NCBI GenBank assembly: GCA_023374045.1
Contig: CM041780.1
Coordinates: 91,725,627 to 91,789,626 of the forward strand
Length of the DNA: 64,000 bases
DNA from: Limonium bicolor
Taxonomy: Eukaryota > Streptophyta > Magnoliopsida > Caryophyllales > Plumbaginaceae
Direction: 5' to 3'
Notes under the pieces: model-generated
Databases searched by the model: none
What the model was told of the DNA's origin: nothing
What the model saw: only the letters and a program-made list of their open reading frames with translations
Part shown: piece after piece, positions 24,620 through 35,089 of the stretch
Layout of the letters: each line of letters begins with the position of its first letter
Numbering within the stretch: position 1 is the first letter of the stretch
Made by a program: the position numbers and the translations under genes

Positions 24620-24890
24620 TTTAGGCTCGACCGGACTTACCGACCGGACTTGCCAAGTCCGGTCCATTCTAGTAACCTTTACCGTTTGAAAATTCTACCC
24701 CGACCGGACTTACAAGTCTGGTCCTATGTCCGGTCGATTCCAGAGACTTATTACCGTACAAAATTCAAGCCCGACCGGACTTGACAAGTCCGGTCCCATG
24801 TCCGGTCTATTTCAGAAACATTTTCCGGTATTGTAACAGAGCCCGACCGACCTTGCAAGTCCGGTCCTAAGGTCGGTCGGCTCTAGAAAC
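24620..24890 (-). repeat. GACCGGACTT hairpin array in the solo LTR
   Basis: Four modules of about 65-70 bp. Each has GACCGGACTT paired with AAGTCCGGTC across a 2-14 base loop, then a second half-site, then ATTCCAGAGACTTAT-like spacer. The last module is GACCGACCTT...AAGGTCGGTC, a different arm pair that still pairs perfectly. The array sits at the same place in the LTR as the GTCCGACCCA array of the other copy (6400-6640). Confidence 0.75.
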
Positions 24891-27454
24891 TTGTTTCTAA
24901 ATTCTCTTTCAACTCCAAACTTCTCCTCATATATTCTAATATGTTATAACCTCATTTGGGCATCTCAAATACACCTTAAACCCTCCTTTAAATACCTTAA
25001 ATCATCCACCAAGATCCACCTTAGTCATTATGCATTTTCCTTGTAATAATGCTAACACTTGTAATGCTTCCTCTAGGTTTCTAGGGTGGTTTCATACCTA
25101 GTGTAACCACTATGCCAAATGTTTTCCTCACCACATAAATCATCTCCCAAGCATCTTTCACCATCGAAAATCCTTTTATGCATTTACTTAAAGTTCCTTC
25201 CTAAGCTTAAGCTTCCATCCACCAACACCTTATTTCCTTCCTAGTTGTTTACCAACATTTGCCTAAGTCCTTCTCTCAATTACATTCTCTTGATTCTTAA
25301 ATCCTCCAAGGTAATGCCTAAGTCATTATAACTCATTACCACACTTTATCTCACCCCTTTTTCATCAAGACCACCTCTAAAACTTCCTAGTACTTCCTTA
25401 GTCATTAATTCCCCTTAGAACATATTCAAATCACCTTAAGCATTATACCTTCTCCTTAAACTTATGCACAGTCTTACATTCCTCATCTCATGATTTTAGT
25501 GTGTTCAAAACACTCACCAATCCTCTAATTCCTCCTAGACATCTCTAGGTCATTCTAAACCTCAAGAACTCCTTAGTTAACTAATCTCCACTCAAATTCC
25601 TCATAATGACTCCTAGTAAATCCTAGGTCATATTAATTCACCATCATCACCTAAACACTTATTTTCTAATCAAATTTCGCCATAGCACCTCTAGCATCAT
25701 AGCATGCCCAACACATTATTTTTCCTCATTTAACCATCTCACACACATCAAGTTCTTTCTCATCAATATCTCATCACCCAAACCAACTCATTCACAACAA
25801 ACTCAATATTGCAATAATCTTAAATTGCATAGCACTAAGGCTCTTAAATGACATGGCTCTTAGGCCCTTAAATAACTTAAACTTAAACACTGAATTTCCC
25901 ACATATAAAAGCTTTCAACCTGCAAATACACTCATCAATCTCATAGTAGTTATAATGCTCTTAAAATCCACCTTAAACTCATATTCTAACTCATTCTCAT
26001 TAGCTCCTTAATCACAAGTTTCATAAGCTTGTTTAAGTTCTTTTTCTTAGGTTATATAACCCAATACACAATGTAAGCTTTAAGCCACATTGGTATTTAT
26101 CTAAAACTCATTCCTTAATCTTAAACCACCATTAGGTAAGCATTTTACCTTGTTTTCTCAAGCTTATCTTAATCTCCTCCTTAGGCCTTCTTCTTGCATA
26201 GATCTCGACCACCACTTAAATTCCTTTTGCCAATGTTCTAATCAATATTTAAGGACCCATATGAGTACTAAACAATGCACTAACCTCAAGGAATGAAAAC
26301 CTAGGTTAGAAATGTGTTCTAAGGCATAAAATGGATGATACCTTTGAAGTCTCAAGGTAGACTTTGGCATTGAATGAAATAGGACCTCCACTAGTCCTTG
26401 GTGAATAAATCAAGCTAGAACAAGGCATAAAAACAGGCCCCATGAGTAGAAATTTTCGGCCATGTACAAGAAATGATGGAAACATGGTTTTTCTTACATT
26501 TTCTTTACCTTAAGAGAATGGAGAAGCTAATGAGCTCTTCAAACTTGATTTTCCTCCATCAATGGAGTTTTCTCATGGCACCAAACTTGAGCTTTGAAAG
26601 ATTTGAAAAGATAGAAAGCTAGAGCTTGAGCTAACTAAGAATAATATGTGTTTAGTTTTTGATTTGGAGCTAAAATGAGTAAGTTGTTGCCAAAGCAAGG
26701 TGAAGCAACAATGGAGGCTGCTTGGGACGGTTTGGAACAGAGGAAAAGAAGAAAAGAACCGTGGAAGAAGAAGAGAAATGAAGAAGAGAGGAGAGAGGTA
26801 GGCTAATATAAGGTATTTGCTTTTATAAAGCAAATAGTACTATTCTCTCTTTTACTCTTCTTTTCCTTTATTTGCTTAGTCATGTGGTGACTCCTCACAT
26901 CAAAAACCGGCCCCCTCTTGTAGTTGGAGATATTTATGGTCTTAGTTGACCATCTCATTGACTTATGTTGACTTAAGCTTAATTTGGGCACTATTTGGCA
27001 CTATTCACTAATTAGTGCACATATTCGTGAAATTTTTGGTTTCCCATTGATTTAGGCTTCCTAATGTGATACTAATTAGTACACATGTTGATTAAAGAGT
27101 AATGATGGACATTTAGCCACTCAAAACTCAATTCTAAGACAATTTCTCAAAAATGTGCTTTAAGACTTCTTAAAGCACATTTTGTGTTTTAACTTGTTTT
27201 CAAGCTTGGTTTTTCTTTGCTAATTGATTTAAAATGACCTTTAGAATATTACTAAGGTCTTACCATGATATTTGGGTACTCACCCAAGTCCCTCCAAGCT
27301 TAGAGCACATTTTTGCCCTAATTGCCCTTAAGGCATTTTCTTGTGTTTTCCTTGGTTTAAATTGTCTACCAATCTTTCTAAGGCATATTTTAGCCTTACT
27401 ACATCATGATTTGATGTTTACTTAGCATACTTAGGTTTGGGGTATTTCAGATAC

Positions 27455-28092
27455 ACTCGACGAGGAAGCATAACTTTTTTACTCTTCTAGCTTCCTGGGC
27501 TACCAAATGCGCCTGCAAATTTTCCTCTCTACAAATAAACCGCCATTCCACCTTGTCAAAACAAGAAATCAACTACGATACATCATAGAGGGCATACTGT
27601 GCCTCCCAGAGCAGATGATTATCACCATTAAGATAGTTAACAACCTGCAAACAGTCAGATGCAATTTTAACACGTTTGATCCTTGCTTTTAAAGCCAGTT
27701 TCAAGCCAAGGATCACTACTTTTGCTTCAACCACACATGAAGGAATCTTCCCCCATCCTCCATCAAATGCGACACCACAAATCTTGCTCTTGTCTCTCGG
27801 AACAAACAACCCCCATTCCAAACTCTCCTCTGCTATTAACGCTACCGTCAACCCATATAGTCCAACCCTCTTCCAGCCCCCAGATTTTCTCCAACTCTCC
27901 AGTCACACTAGGTTCAGGTACTGACTTGTAGTCACCCGCCGCAGCAAAAAAACTCCAAGCCTGATCCCAACCCCAAGCCAAATCCTTTGCACGTCCATGG
28001 ATTACCTGAACTCGTGCGAACCAAACTGCCCACATCTGTGTACATAGCGTTTTAAGACTCTCCTTGTCCGCCTGCAAAGTATACTCAACCAC
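27455..28092 (-). pseudogene. LINE-type RNase H (RVT_3) fragment
   Basis: Minus-strand frames encode the end of a plant LINE polyprotein. From 28092 comes the linker region (CTQMWAVWFARVQ), then WTIWVDGSVNS with the first RNase H Asp. A frameshift near 27.83-27.85 kb moves to a second phase carrying CGVAFDGGWG, the Glu context VVEAKVVILGLKLAL and the second Asp context VKIASDCLQVVNYL. The third phase segment RFICREENLQAHLVAQEARR follows a stop near 27575. The C-terminal end lies across the solo LTR at 22855-22890. Frameshifts and stops make it a pseudogene. Confidence 0.78.
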
Positions 28093-28167
28093 CCAGTCAA
28101 TAAGACCTCGATCAGTTAATCCTTTTGGAGGACGGATTAACTGATCGAGGTCTTATTGACTGGGTGG
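28089..28167. repeat. Perfect 34 bp inverted repeat at the LINE 5' end
   Basis: The left arm is 28089-28122, the loop is 11 bases (TTTTGGAGGAC) and the right arm is 28134-28167. The arms pair without a mismatch. The left arm is LINE coding sequence (minus frame ...RGLIDWVV). The right arm repeats it in opposite orientation and runs into 12 bases of unmatched sequence before the target duplication at 28180. Confidence 0.95.
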
Positions 28168-28189
28168 CTGATATACATCGGGTATAGTT

Positions 28190-29172
28190 AGTTGAGGAAA
28201 AAGACACAACAAAAAGTTGATAGAGAAGTGAACTCACTCAGTAACCCTAGTTGTGTATGGAATCACGAACTACGACACTCTATTCGATGAACAAATATTT
28301 TTGAGGTTGTTGTGTTTACATTAAGATAAGAGGGCGAGAAGGTCATTATAACTGATGGTTGGAGTTAACTTAGTTTCATAGACTTTACATAAGTTAATTA
28401 TGACAAATCCAACATTAGGGGTCAATAAACACATGATTTATGGTATGTTTAGTGAGGTCGACAGAAAAAGTTAATGACATTATATCTTCTAAAAGTATCA
28501 AAGACATCAGAATTTGTTAATTTCACTAGTGAGGTCAACCCAAAAAGTTAATGACATTATATCTCTTAATGGGTCTAGGCCAGTTTAATATACTAAAAGT
28601 TAGTTAACTTTATTACATAAATCATTTTTACAGCTTTTAACAGTATATTATATTTATTATAACTTAATATTTCTTGAGAAAATTTTATATGGTTTTAAGT
28701 ATATAGTATGTGAGGTTGTATTATTTTCTTATATGTTATATAATATATAAATGAATTAGTATATATAAAATCAATATTGGGCTAAGCTAAGCTTGTTTAT
28801 GGGCTAACGATTTCGTCCACAGCCCGATCCGGTTTAAATTTCATGTGACAAAGAATTGTTTAAGTTCGTTACAAATTTAGACCGAGACAAATCACAAGGT
28901 TTTTTTTTTTATATATATATACAAGTAAGAGATTTCTCAGTTGATATGTTGTAGTAATCTTTTAGCGATATTGCTCCAATACATTTCAGCCTAGTAAAAA
29001 TGGGCCCAAAAATAAATTCAGCTGAAATCTGTTCGATCCGGCCCATCATCAATGCATCCCCACCGGCCGCCGCTTCTCCCACCTCGTCCTTGTTCCCTCT
29101 CCCTCACCCCCATTCCTCTTTCTTCTCCGACGGCCCCCTCGCCGAAGAAACCACGCTGCCAAAATCATCCGT
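28190..29172. promoter_or_regulatory. Upstream region of the PPR gene
   Basis: AT-rich intergenic sequence. A T-tract followed by TATATATATATAC near 28900-28922 is a possible TATA element about 250 bases before the PPR start codon. From about 29060 the sequence becomes pyrimidine-rich (CCTCTCCCTCACCCCC), as in many plant 5' leaders. No other gene was seen. Confidence 0.4.
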
Positions 29173-31875
29173 ATGAAGCTCGGCCGTCCTAGACGGCTTC
29201 TGGTGAATTCCGATCTGCCAAGGCCTTGTCTCCATCACTTCAGCTCTACTACTGCCCCTTCAACGGCAGTACCCGATGACGAAGAAAATTTCGTGTATTT
29301 CCTAATCAATGTCGTTCGCGCGAAGGAAAGCTGGAAACTCTCTCTCGGCCACGCATTAGTTTCTCAGAGGTTGCGACCCAGCCATGTGGAGAGAGTACTA
29401 TTGCAAACCTTGGACGATCCCAGGTTAGCTCTTCGGTTCTTCAACTTCCTAGGCCTTCATAGGCATTTCGACCACTCGACAGCGTCATTCTGCATTCTTG
29501 TCCACTCCCTTGCCCAGGCGCGGCTGTACTGGCCCGCATCATCTCTGCTCCAATCTCTCGCCCCGAGGAAGCTGAACCCTTCAGAAACGTTTGACGCGTT
29601 TCTGAATTCTTATCGACGTGGCGGTTTCTCTACCACCTCAGGGTTCGATCTGCTGGTTCAAAACTATGTTGAGAATAGAAGGGTTCTGGACGGTGCTGTG
29701 GTTCTGGAACTCATTTGGAAAGAAGGATTAATGCCTGAGGTTCGGACGGTGAGTGGTCTGTTGCACGCATTGGCACGAATTAGGCAATTTGCTAGAGTCG
29801 TGCAAATATTTAATGAGATTGTAAAATTCAGTTATGTAGAGCCAGATGTATATTTGTATACAGCGGTTGTTAGAAGTTTGTGTGAAATGAAGGATTTGGA
29901 AGGTGCAAAGGAGGTTGTGCGACAGATGGAGTCGAGAGTATCGCAATTAAATGTCATGACTTACAATGTTCTTCTTCATGGGTTGTGCAAAGATCAAAGA
30001 GTTTGGGAGGCTATAGAGGTAAAGAATTCGTTGGGTGAAAGGGGATTGAGGGCAGATGTGGTTACTTATTGTACAATTATATCAGGTCTGTGCAGAGTGG
30101 AAGAGTTTATTATCGCTATGAAGATGATGAGCGAGATGATTGAAATTGGTTTTGCTCCTACCGAGGCAGTTTTGTCTAGTGTTGTTGAGGGGTTGCGGAG
30201 GAAAGGGAAGCTCATGGATGCATATGGATTGGTTAATGAAGTGGGGAGACTAGGCATAGCGCCTAAATTGGTAAATTACAGTGCTTTGATCAGCTCTCTC
30301 TGTAAAGATGGAAAATTGGATGAAGCCCAATCTCTGTTCACAACCATGGGAGAAAAGGGGCTGACTCCAAACGAAGTTACTTACGCAGTCATGATCGATT
30401 CCTTTTGCAAACAAGGGAAATTTGATGTCGCTTCAAGGCTATTAGGAGAGATGGCTAGTATGGGTGTTAAGCCGACAGTTTATCCGTTCAATTCATTGAT
30501 TAATGGTCACTGCAAGGCAGGGAACTTTTTTGAAGCGCAGAAACTTCTCACAGACATGGTTGGAAGAGGACTGGTTCCTACAGTAGTGACTTACACTTCA
30601 ATGATAAGTGCATATTGTAGAGAAGGAGAACTCACAAAAGCATTCAGGCTCTACCATGAAATGAGTGGGAAAGGCATCTCACCTAATACCTACACGTACA
30701 CAGCGCTTATCTCTGGCCTTTGTCGTTCAAACAGGCTGGAAGATGCCAATAGCCTCTTCATCGAGATGGTAAAGAATATGATTCCTCCAAATGAGGTGAC
30801 TTACAATATCCTGATTGAAGGATATTGCAAGGAAGGCGATATGGTACGGGCTAATGAGTTGCTTGATGAGATGATAGAAAAGGGATTTCTCCCAGATACG
30901 TACACCTACAGATCTCTGATAAGTGGGTTGTGCTCGACAGGAGGGGTAAACCAAGCTAGAAACTTTGTGGACAATCTACAGAAAGAGAATAAACCATTGA
31001 ATGAGATGTGTTTCAGTGCCCTCATGAAGGGATTCTGCAAGGAGGGAAGATTGGATGATGCGATGAGCATTTGTGGGGAGATGGTTGAAAGGCACTTCAA
31101 ACTTGACCTTGTTTGCTATGCCATACTCGTGGATGAATCCCTCAAGCAGAATGACAGGGAAAGGCTTCTGAAACTCCTGAAGGAGATGAATGAGGAAGGG
31201 TTAGAACCGGATAATGTGATATATACAAACATGATTGATGCATATACAAGAGCTGGGAACCTCAAGAAGGCACTGCAGTTGTGGGATATAATGATCAGTG
31301 AAGGTTGTGCTCCCAATGTGGTGACTTACACTACCTTGATTAATGGGCTGTGCAAGCTTGGGTACGTCTGTAAAGCAAATCTCCTCTGCAAGGATATGAT
31401 GGTCCCTGCCAATCCCAATGCCACTCCCAATCAGATCACTTACGGTTGTTTTCTTGATTATTTCACAAGGGAGGGACAAATGGAGAGTGCTTTATCTCTT
31501 CACCAGACAATGGTGGAAGGGCTGTTGGCAAATACTGTCACATATAATATACTTATTCGTGGGTTTTGTAAAGTGGGCAGGATTGATGAAGCCAGAAAAC
31601 TTATTCTTCAGATGGTTGAGAATGATATAAAACCTGATTGTGTGAGCTATTCAACTATAATGTACGAGTATTGTCGAGGGGGTGAGATTGCTGAAGCTAT
31701 TCGTCTATGGGAGTCTATGCTTAGTAAAGGGATATGCCCAGATGATGTTGCGTATCGGTTTCTTATATATGGGTGTTGTATATCTGGTGATCTAACGAAA
31801 GCCTCGGAGTTGCAAGATGATATGGGCAGAAGAGGTGTCAAGACCGTTAGGAGGAGGAGATTGTTTCCAGCTTAG
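29173..31875 (+). CDS. P-class pentatricopeptide repeat protein, mitochondrial or plastid
   Basis: This intronless 900-residue frame encodes a pentatricopeptide repeat protein, a sequence-specific RNA-binding protein that acts on organelle transcripts. After an Arg- and Ser-rich N-terminus (MKLGRPRRLLVNSDLPRP, then HHFSSTT) that fits an organelle-targeting peptide, tandem 35-residue repeats run from roughly residue 180 to the end, about 20 units. Typical repeats read VTYNVLLHGLCKDQRVWEAI and VTYTTLINGLCKLGYVCKAN. There is no E, E+ or DYW tail, so it belongs to the P class rather than the editing class. Wording of the N-terminal region (LRFFNFLGLHR, FDHSTASFCIL) recalls Arabidopsis At5g59900 from memory, and length agrees. 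The start is the first ATG after the pyrimidine-rich leader. RNA target unknown. Confidence 0.95.
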   Translation: MKLGRPRRLLVNSDLPRPCLHHFSSTTAPSTAVPDDEENFVYFLINVVRAKESWKLSLGHALVSQRLRPSHVERVLLQTLDDPRLALRFFNFLGLHRHFDHSTASFCILVHSLAQARLYWPASSLLQSLAPRKLNPSETFDAFLNSYRRGGFSTTSGFDLLVQNYVENRRVLDGAVVLELIWKEGLMPEVRTVSGLLHALARIRQFARVVQIFNEIVKFSYVEPDVYLYTAVVRSLCEMKDLEGAKEVVRQMESRVSQLNVMTYNVLLHGLCKDQRVWEAIEVKNSLGERGLRADVVTYCTIISGLCRVEEFIIAMKMMSEMIEIGFAPTEAVLSSVVEGLRRKGKLMDAYGLVNEVGRLGIAPKLVNYSALISSLCKDGKLDEAQSLFTTMGEKGLTPNEVTYAVMIDSFCKQGKFDVASRLLGEMASMGVKPTVYPFNSLINGHCKAGNFFEAQKLLTDMVGRGLVPTVVTYTSMISAYCREGELTKAFRLYHEMSGKGISPNTYTYTALISGLCRSNRLEDANSLFIEMVKNMIPPNEVTYNILIEGYCKEGDMVRANELLDEMIEKGFLPDTYTYRSLISGLCSTGGVNQARNFVDNLQKENKPLNEMCFSALMKGFCKEGRLDDAMSICGEMVERHFKLDLVCYAILVDESLKQNDRERLLKLLKEMNEEGLEPDNVIYTNMIDAYTRAGNLKKALQLWDIMISEGCAPNVVTYTTLINGLCKLGYVCKANLLCKDMMVPANPNATPNQITYGCFLDYFTREGQMESALSLHQTMVEGLLANTVTYNILIRGFCKVGRIDEARKLILQMVENDIKPDCVSYSTIMYEYCRGGEIAEAIRLWESMLSKGICPDDVAYRFLIYGCCISGDLTKASELQDDMGRRGVKTVRRRRLFPA

Positions 31876-32121
31876 TAACTGATGGGCTTCTTCTTTGCCC
31901 TCTAGTGTTTTTAGCCGTAGAACGATTTATCGGGTTGGGGAAAATTCATTGTTGTATTTAACACAGGGAGGGAATAATAGGAGTGGTATGTACCTTGGTC
32001 TTCATACTGATTTTTCTCCCTTCTGAGAATTAAGTGTACATAGTTCGCAAGATTAATGCAAACATGCGGGTCAGCTTTGGCCCTATCATCTACGAGGAAG
32101 GGCCAGATGAAACATAAATTA
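31876..32121 (+). other. 3' flank of the PPR gene
   Basis: This probably contains the PPR 3' untranslated region. AATAATAGG near 31973 is a possible polyadenylation element. No gene is seen. Confidence 0.4.
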
Positions 32122-32123
32122 TA

Positions 32124-32361
32124 CTCCCTCCGTCCTGAATTGACCGTCCAGTTTATTATTTGGACTTGTCATTTGACTTCAATTTTTAACATATAAGATA
32201 AAATAATTTTTAAAATTTAAGTTTTACATATGATTCCTTACATGTTAAATTATATATTACAAAATTTAGTTTTATAAAATTATTTTATCTTATATGCTTA
32301 ATATTGAAGTGGAAAAACGTGCCATAAAGTAAACAGGACTGTCAATTCAGGACGGAGGGAG
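32124..32361. mobile_element. Stowaway-type MITE (Tc1/mariner)
   Basis: A 238 bp element with terminal inverted repeats CTCCCTCCGTCCTGAATTGAC and its complement at the right end. It is flanked by TA on both sides (32122-32123, 32362-32363). The interior is AT-rich and also partly self-complementary (TATAAGATAAAATAATTTT-like arms). The CTCCCTCCGTCC terminus is the standard Stowaway signature. Confidence 0.93.
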
Positions 32362-32562
32362 TAGATTTGTTAATGATCATCTAATGAGTATGATAGAAGA
32401 TGCTTTCTATCACAGCAATTTTTTATAGAACGAAATTGTAATGTCGAGGAGATGAGCGTGAGATTGGTGAAGCTATCCCTCTAATTCATTTTTGGAGTAA
32501 GACTAGTATGTAATCGTAAAAAATATTATTATGAATAAAAAAAATTAGATAGCTTTTAGGTA

Positions 32563-32984
32563 GGTAAAAGTTTTATTTCAATTTGATTGTTTTACGTTAT
32601 ATTATTATTAATAATAGTTTTAGAAATGATTTAGATCAAATAGAAATGAATTTGGGCTTAAAAAATTGGTTATGGGAAACCCTCTATCAGTCCTAAATGG
32701 ACATAAAAAATGGAGGCTCCAACTCCATGTCCGTTTTGGACCTATCAAGAACGGTAAAAAATAACAGATGACTCTACCGTGACGGTTTTGAAACCCTATT
32801 CCATGTGGATGAAAAAAATGATGTTCTATTGTCCGTTCCATTTCAGATGAATGAAGAGCCCCTCGCAAACATATAGTTATATTTTTAAGCCCAAATTCAA
32901 TTTCATTTGATACAAATCATTTTTTAAATTATTCATAATCATGCCCTAATGTAAAACAATCAAGTTGGAATAAAACATATTACC
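32563..32984. repeat. Element with ~110 bp inverted-repeat arms
   Basis: The left arm starts GGTAAAAGTTTTATTTCAA and the right arm ends with the near-complement (TTGGAATAAAACATATTACC). The arms share TTGATTGTTTTAC, AATGATTT and TTTGGGCTTAAAAA blocks in mirrored order. The ~170 bp centre contains a smaller foldback around CAACTCCATGTCCG. No target duplication could be read, so the class is open; a Mutator-like foldback MITE is possible. Confidence 0.6.
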
Positions 32985-33487
32985 TTAAACGCAGAAAACA
33001 AAATCCGGTTGAAAGAAAGATTGAAATAAAAAATTTGAAAACTAAGATGGTTTACAGAATCCCCCTCACCATAAAAGTCTTGGGAGCATTGCCCCTTGCC
33101 TCCACCACGGTGTTTTCATCACTAGACTCTGACTCGCTGACCGGTCAACAAGACCACTGTTGACTAGTAACACGAAGTGGCTACATAACAAATTCAAGAT
33201 ATATTCAACAATATTTTTAAATTGTCAAAAATACCTTTGATTGTGTCACTAGGAGAGAGTAAGTGCCCAGGAGATAACCAAAAATTGAAAATAAAATTAT
33301 ATGGCTACAAAGTCCAAAATATTGTCTCTGTATTGGTTACCATATATTCCTCATAACTGACTTCTAAAAAATTGAGTGACTGAGGCTTGCTAAACTGTGG
33401 GAGAGGATTACGTGACACGAATGATAATTATCCGTCGGCGACGGAAGAAGATAAATGTTCGCTTAAAATAATCTTTTGCATGATGCT
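32985..33487. other. Intergenic, no gene seen
   Basis: AT-rich sequence between the inverted-repeat element and the hAT element. A CT-rich stretch near 33060-33120 has no recognisable coding content. Confidence 0.5.
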
Positions 33488-33495
33488 GAATCACT

Positions 33496-34403
33496 CAGGG
33501 GCGGAGCTACACACAATGTTAGGGGGCTTGGCCCCCCCCCCCCCCAATGTTTTGAAAAAAAAAGTTGAAACTATTATGTGTAAGAGGAATTTTATATGCA
33601 TAAATAGTTTGTCATGAGGGTGAGTACTATTCCTCACATATTTTATGTTGGCTTTATTCTAACCACTTCCGATCAAATGTCACCTAATTAAGTATGACAT
33701 GTGTCCTTAATTGTTTTTCTTTTCTTCTAATTACCTAGCTAGGAGAATGTTTTACGAGCCGCTCGGCCTTTTCATTCTCAAATATTGATTTCATTTATAT
33801 AATTTTATTTTGTTTATCCATTGGTAGTTGTATTTATAATATTTTCTGATAAACAATTCTTTTACAAAACTACACCAAGTGTAGAAAATATATTATTTTT
33901 CAACTAGGTCAAATGGTAATAAAACTTTTGATGTAGTTTCTCATTTTTTACTATAGTTGTCCGTCTTCTTAATCATTTGATAATTATCGTAAATGTTTGT
34001 TTACTATTTTTTAAATTAGAGAGCAATTTGGTGTTTTTGAAGTCAAATAGTAAGTATATGATGTAAGTTAGATATCTATTTTTTATATATATATTCTAGC
34101 ATTAGAGTATAGGTTTTGTAGACTTGCTAAGTTATTTTGGAAAATCTATCATATATATATTAATGACTATTTGCTAATGTAATACTCTTTTTTATGATGG
34201 TGAAAAGACAAAGACAATATTAGATCATTTACATATAAATCAAGATATATATGTCAATAATTGCACATTTTTACCTATCATGTATATATATAAATATAAT
34301 TTTATACAATGTAATTTTTGATATTTTCTATTAACAATTGAATAATAATATTTATCAAAAAAAATTTAGCCCCCCTAACAATTAATTTCTGGCTCCGCCC
34401 CTG
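33496..34403. mobile_element. Non-autonomous hAT element (908 bp)
   Basis: The ends are CAGGGGCGGAGC and GGCTCCGCCCCTG, inverted repeats typical of hAT elements. A perfect 8 bp duplication, GAATCACT, flanks the element (33488-33495, 34404-34411). A C-tract (GGCCCCCCC...) near 33525 and a GCCCCCC near the other end belong to the subterminal region. The AT-rich interior has no transposase frame, so it needs a partner element to move. Confidence 0.93.
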
Positions 34404-34411
34404 GAATCACT

Positions 34412-35089
34412 GTACTGACTACTCGCACTACTAATTATTGTAATGTTTTTTCTTTTTCCATTTATATGCATATATACATTTTACAGTGACATTTTATGTT
34501 ACAATATAATTTATTATATTTTTATGTGCGTCATTTTTTACTTATTTTTGAAAGCTTTCTAAAGTCGGTTGAACTATGAAGGTGATCAACAAGAAATATT
34601 AATAAACATTCAACAATCTGGCAATCACTGAATTATACGATTTTTTTCTTTTTGATAATAATTAACAATATATTTTATAATTAATATAAAGAAAGTCACT
34701 AATTATATATATAGCTATTCGGATGACTACATGCACATACACATATGACTAATATTTTCTTAATATTAATATATTTTTTCATATACATCAACTCAAATAT
34801 AATTTAATCATTAATATGAAAACTACATCAAGTAATTTGTTCACAATTTATCTTCAAATTTACCAAAAATGGAACATTAAAAAAATGCAAAAATGTAGAA
34901 ACCCTTAGAGTTTTCCGATGTGTATAGAGCAAGATAACAAAAGATTACCCTACACCACATTGTATAGTGTAGAATGATTCAATTAAGTCTTTTTAAAATT
35001 CTCGAACAATGATAATATTACAATTAATATTAAGCTTTTAAGGTATATCAAGAATATTCAAAATAAGATAAGTCAAAATACTACTCTTG
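34412..35089. other. AT-rich intergenic, no gene seen
   Basis: Very AT-rich sequence leading into the tandem array. No coding frame, inverted repeat or duplicated segment stood out. Confidence 0.5.

Larger units (their letters stand above)
22891..27449 (-). mobile_element. Solo LTR (4559 bp) of the large LTR family
   Basis: The minus strand starts TGAAATACCCCAAACC and ends TTGGGGTGTTACA, the same ends as the LTR at 4494-8977. A perfect 5 bp duplication, GATAC, flanks it (22886-22890 and 27450-27454). No primer-binding site follows, so this is a solo LTR left by LTR-LTR recombination. TTATAAAAG (minus, about 26819-26830) is a likely TATA box. Two hairpin arrays lie downstream of it: about 24620-24890, built on GACCGGACTT and AAGTCCGGTC, and about 23480-23790, built on AATCATCC and GGAATGATT. 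Short frames inside it resemble no protein I know. Confidence 0.92.
22811..28179 (-). mobile_element. 5'-truncated LINE split by a solo LTR
   Basis: The span is bounded by the 10 bp direct repeat GGGTATAGTT. After subtracting the inserted solo LTR and its duplication, the LINE is about 0.8 kb. Read on the minus strand it runs from a 34 bp inverted repeat (28089-28167) through an RNase H-like region to a stop and a short A tract at 22811-22820. The solo LTR (22891-27449) interrupts the last coding part. Reading across the duplicated GATAC, the frame leaves the LTR at VECI and resumes in phase as PQGLMSLFDIQ before a TGA. Strong 5' truncation, an A tail and a target duplication are the usual marks of LINE insertion. 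Confidence 0.7.

Noticed and set aside
26573..26833. 86-codon minus frame rich in Leu, Phe and Ser that looks like a membrane protein
   Set aside because: It lies within the solo LTR in a CT-rich stretch next to the TATA box and is not conserved in the other LTR copy.
28900..28922. TATATATA tract as a definite PPR promoter
   Set aside because: Kept only as a weak note, because AT-rich runs of this kind are common throughout the window.
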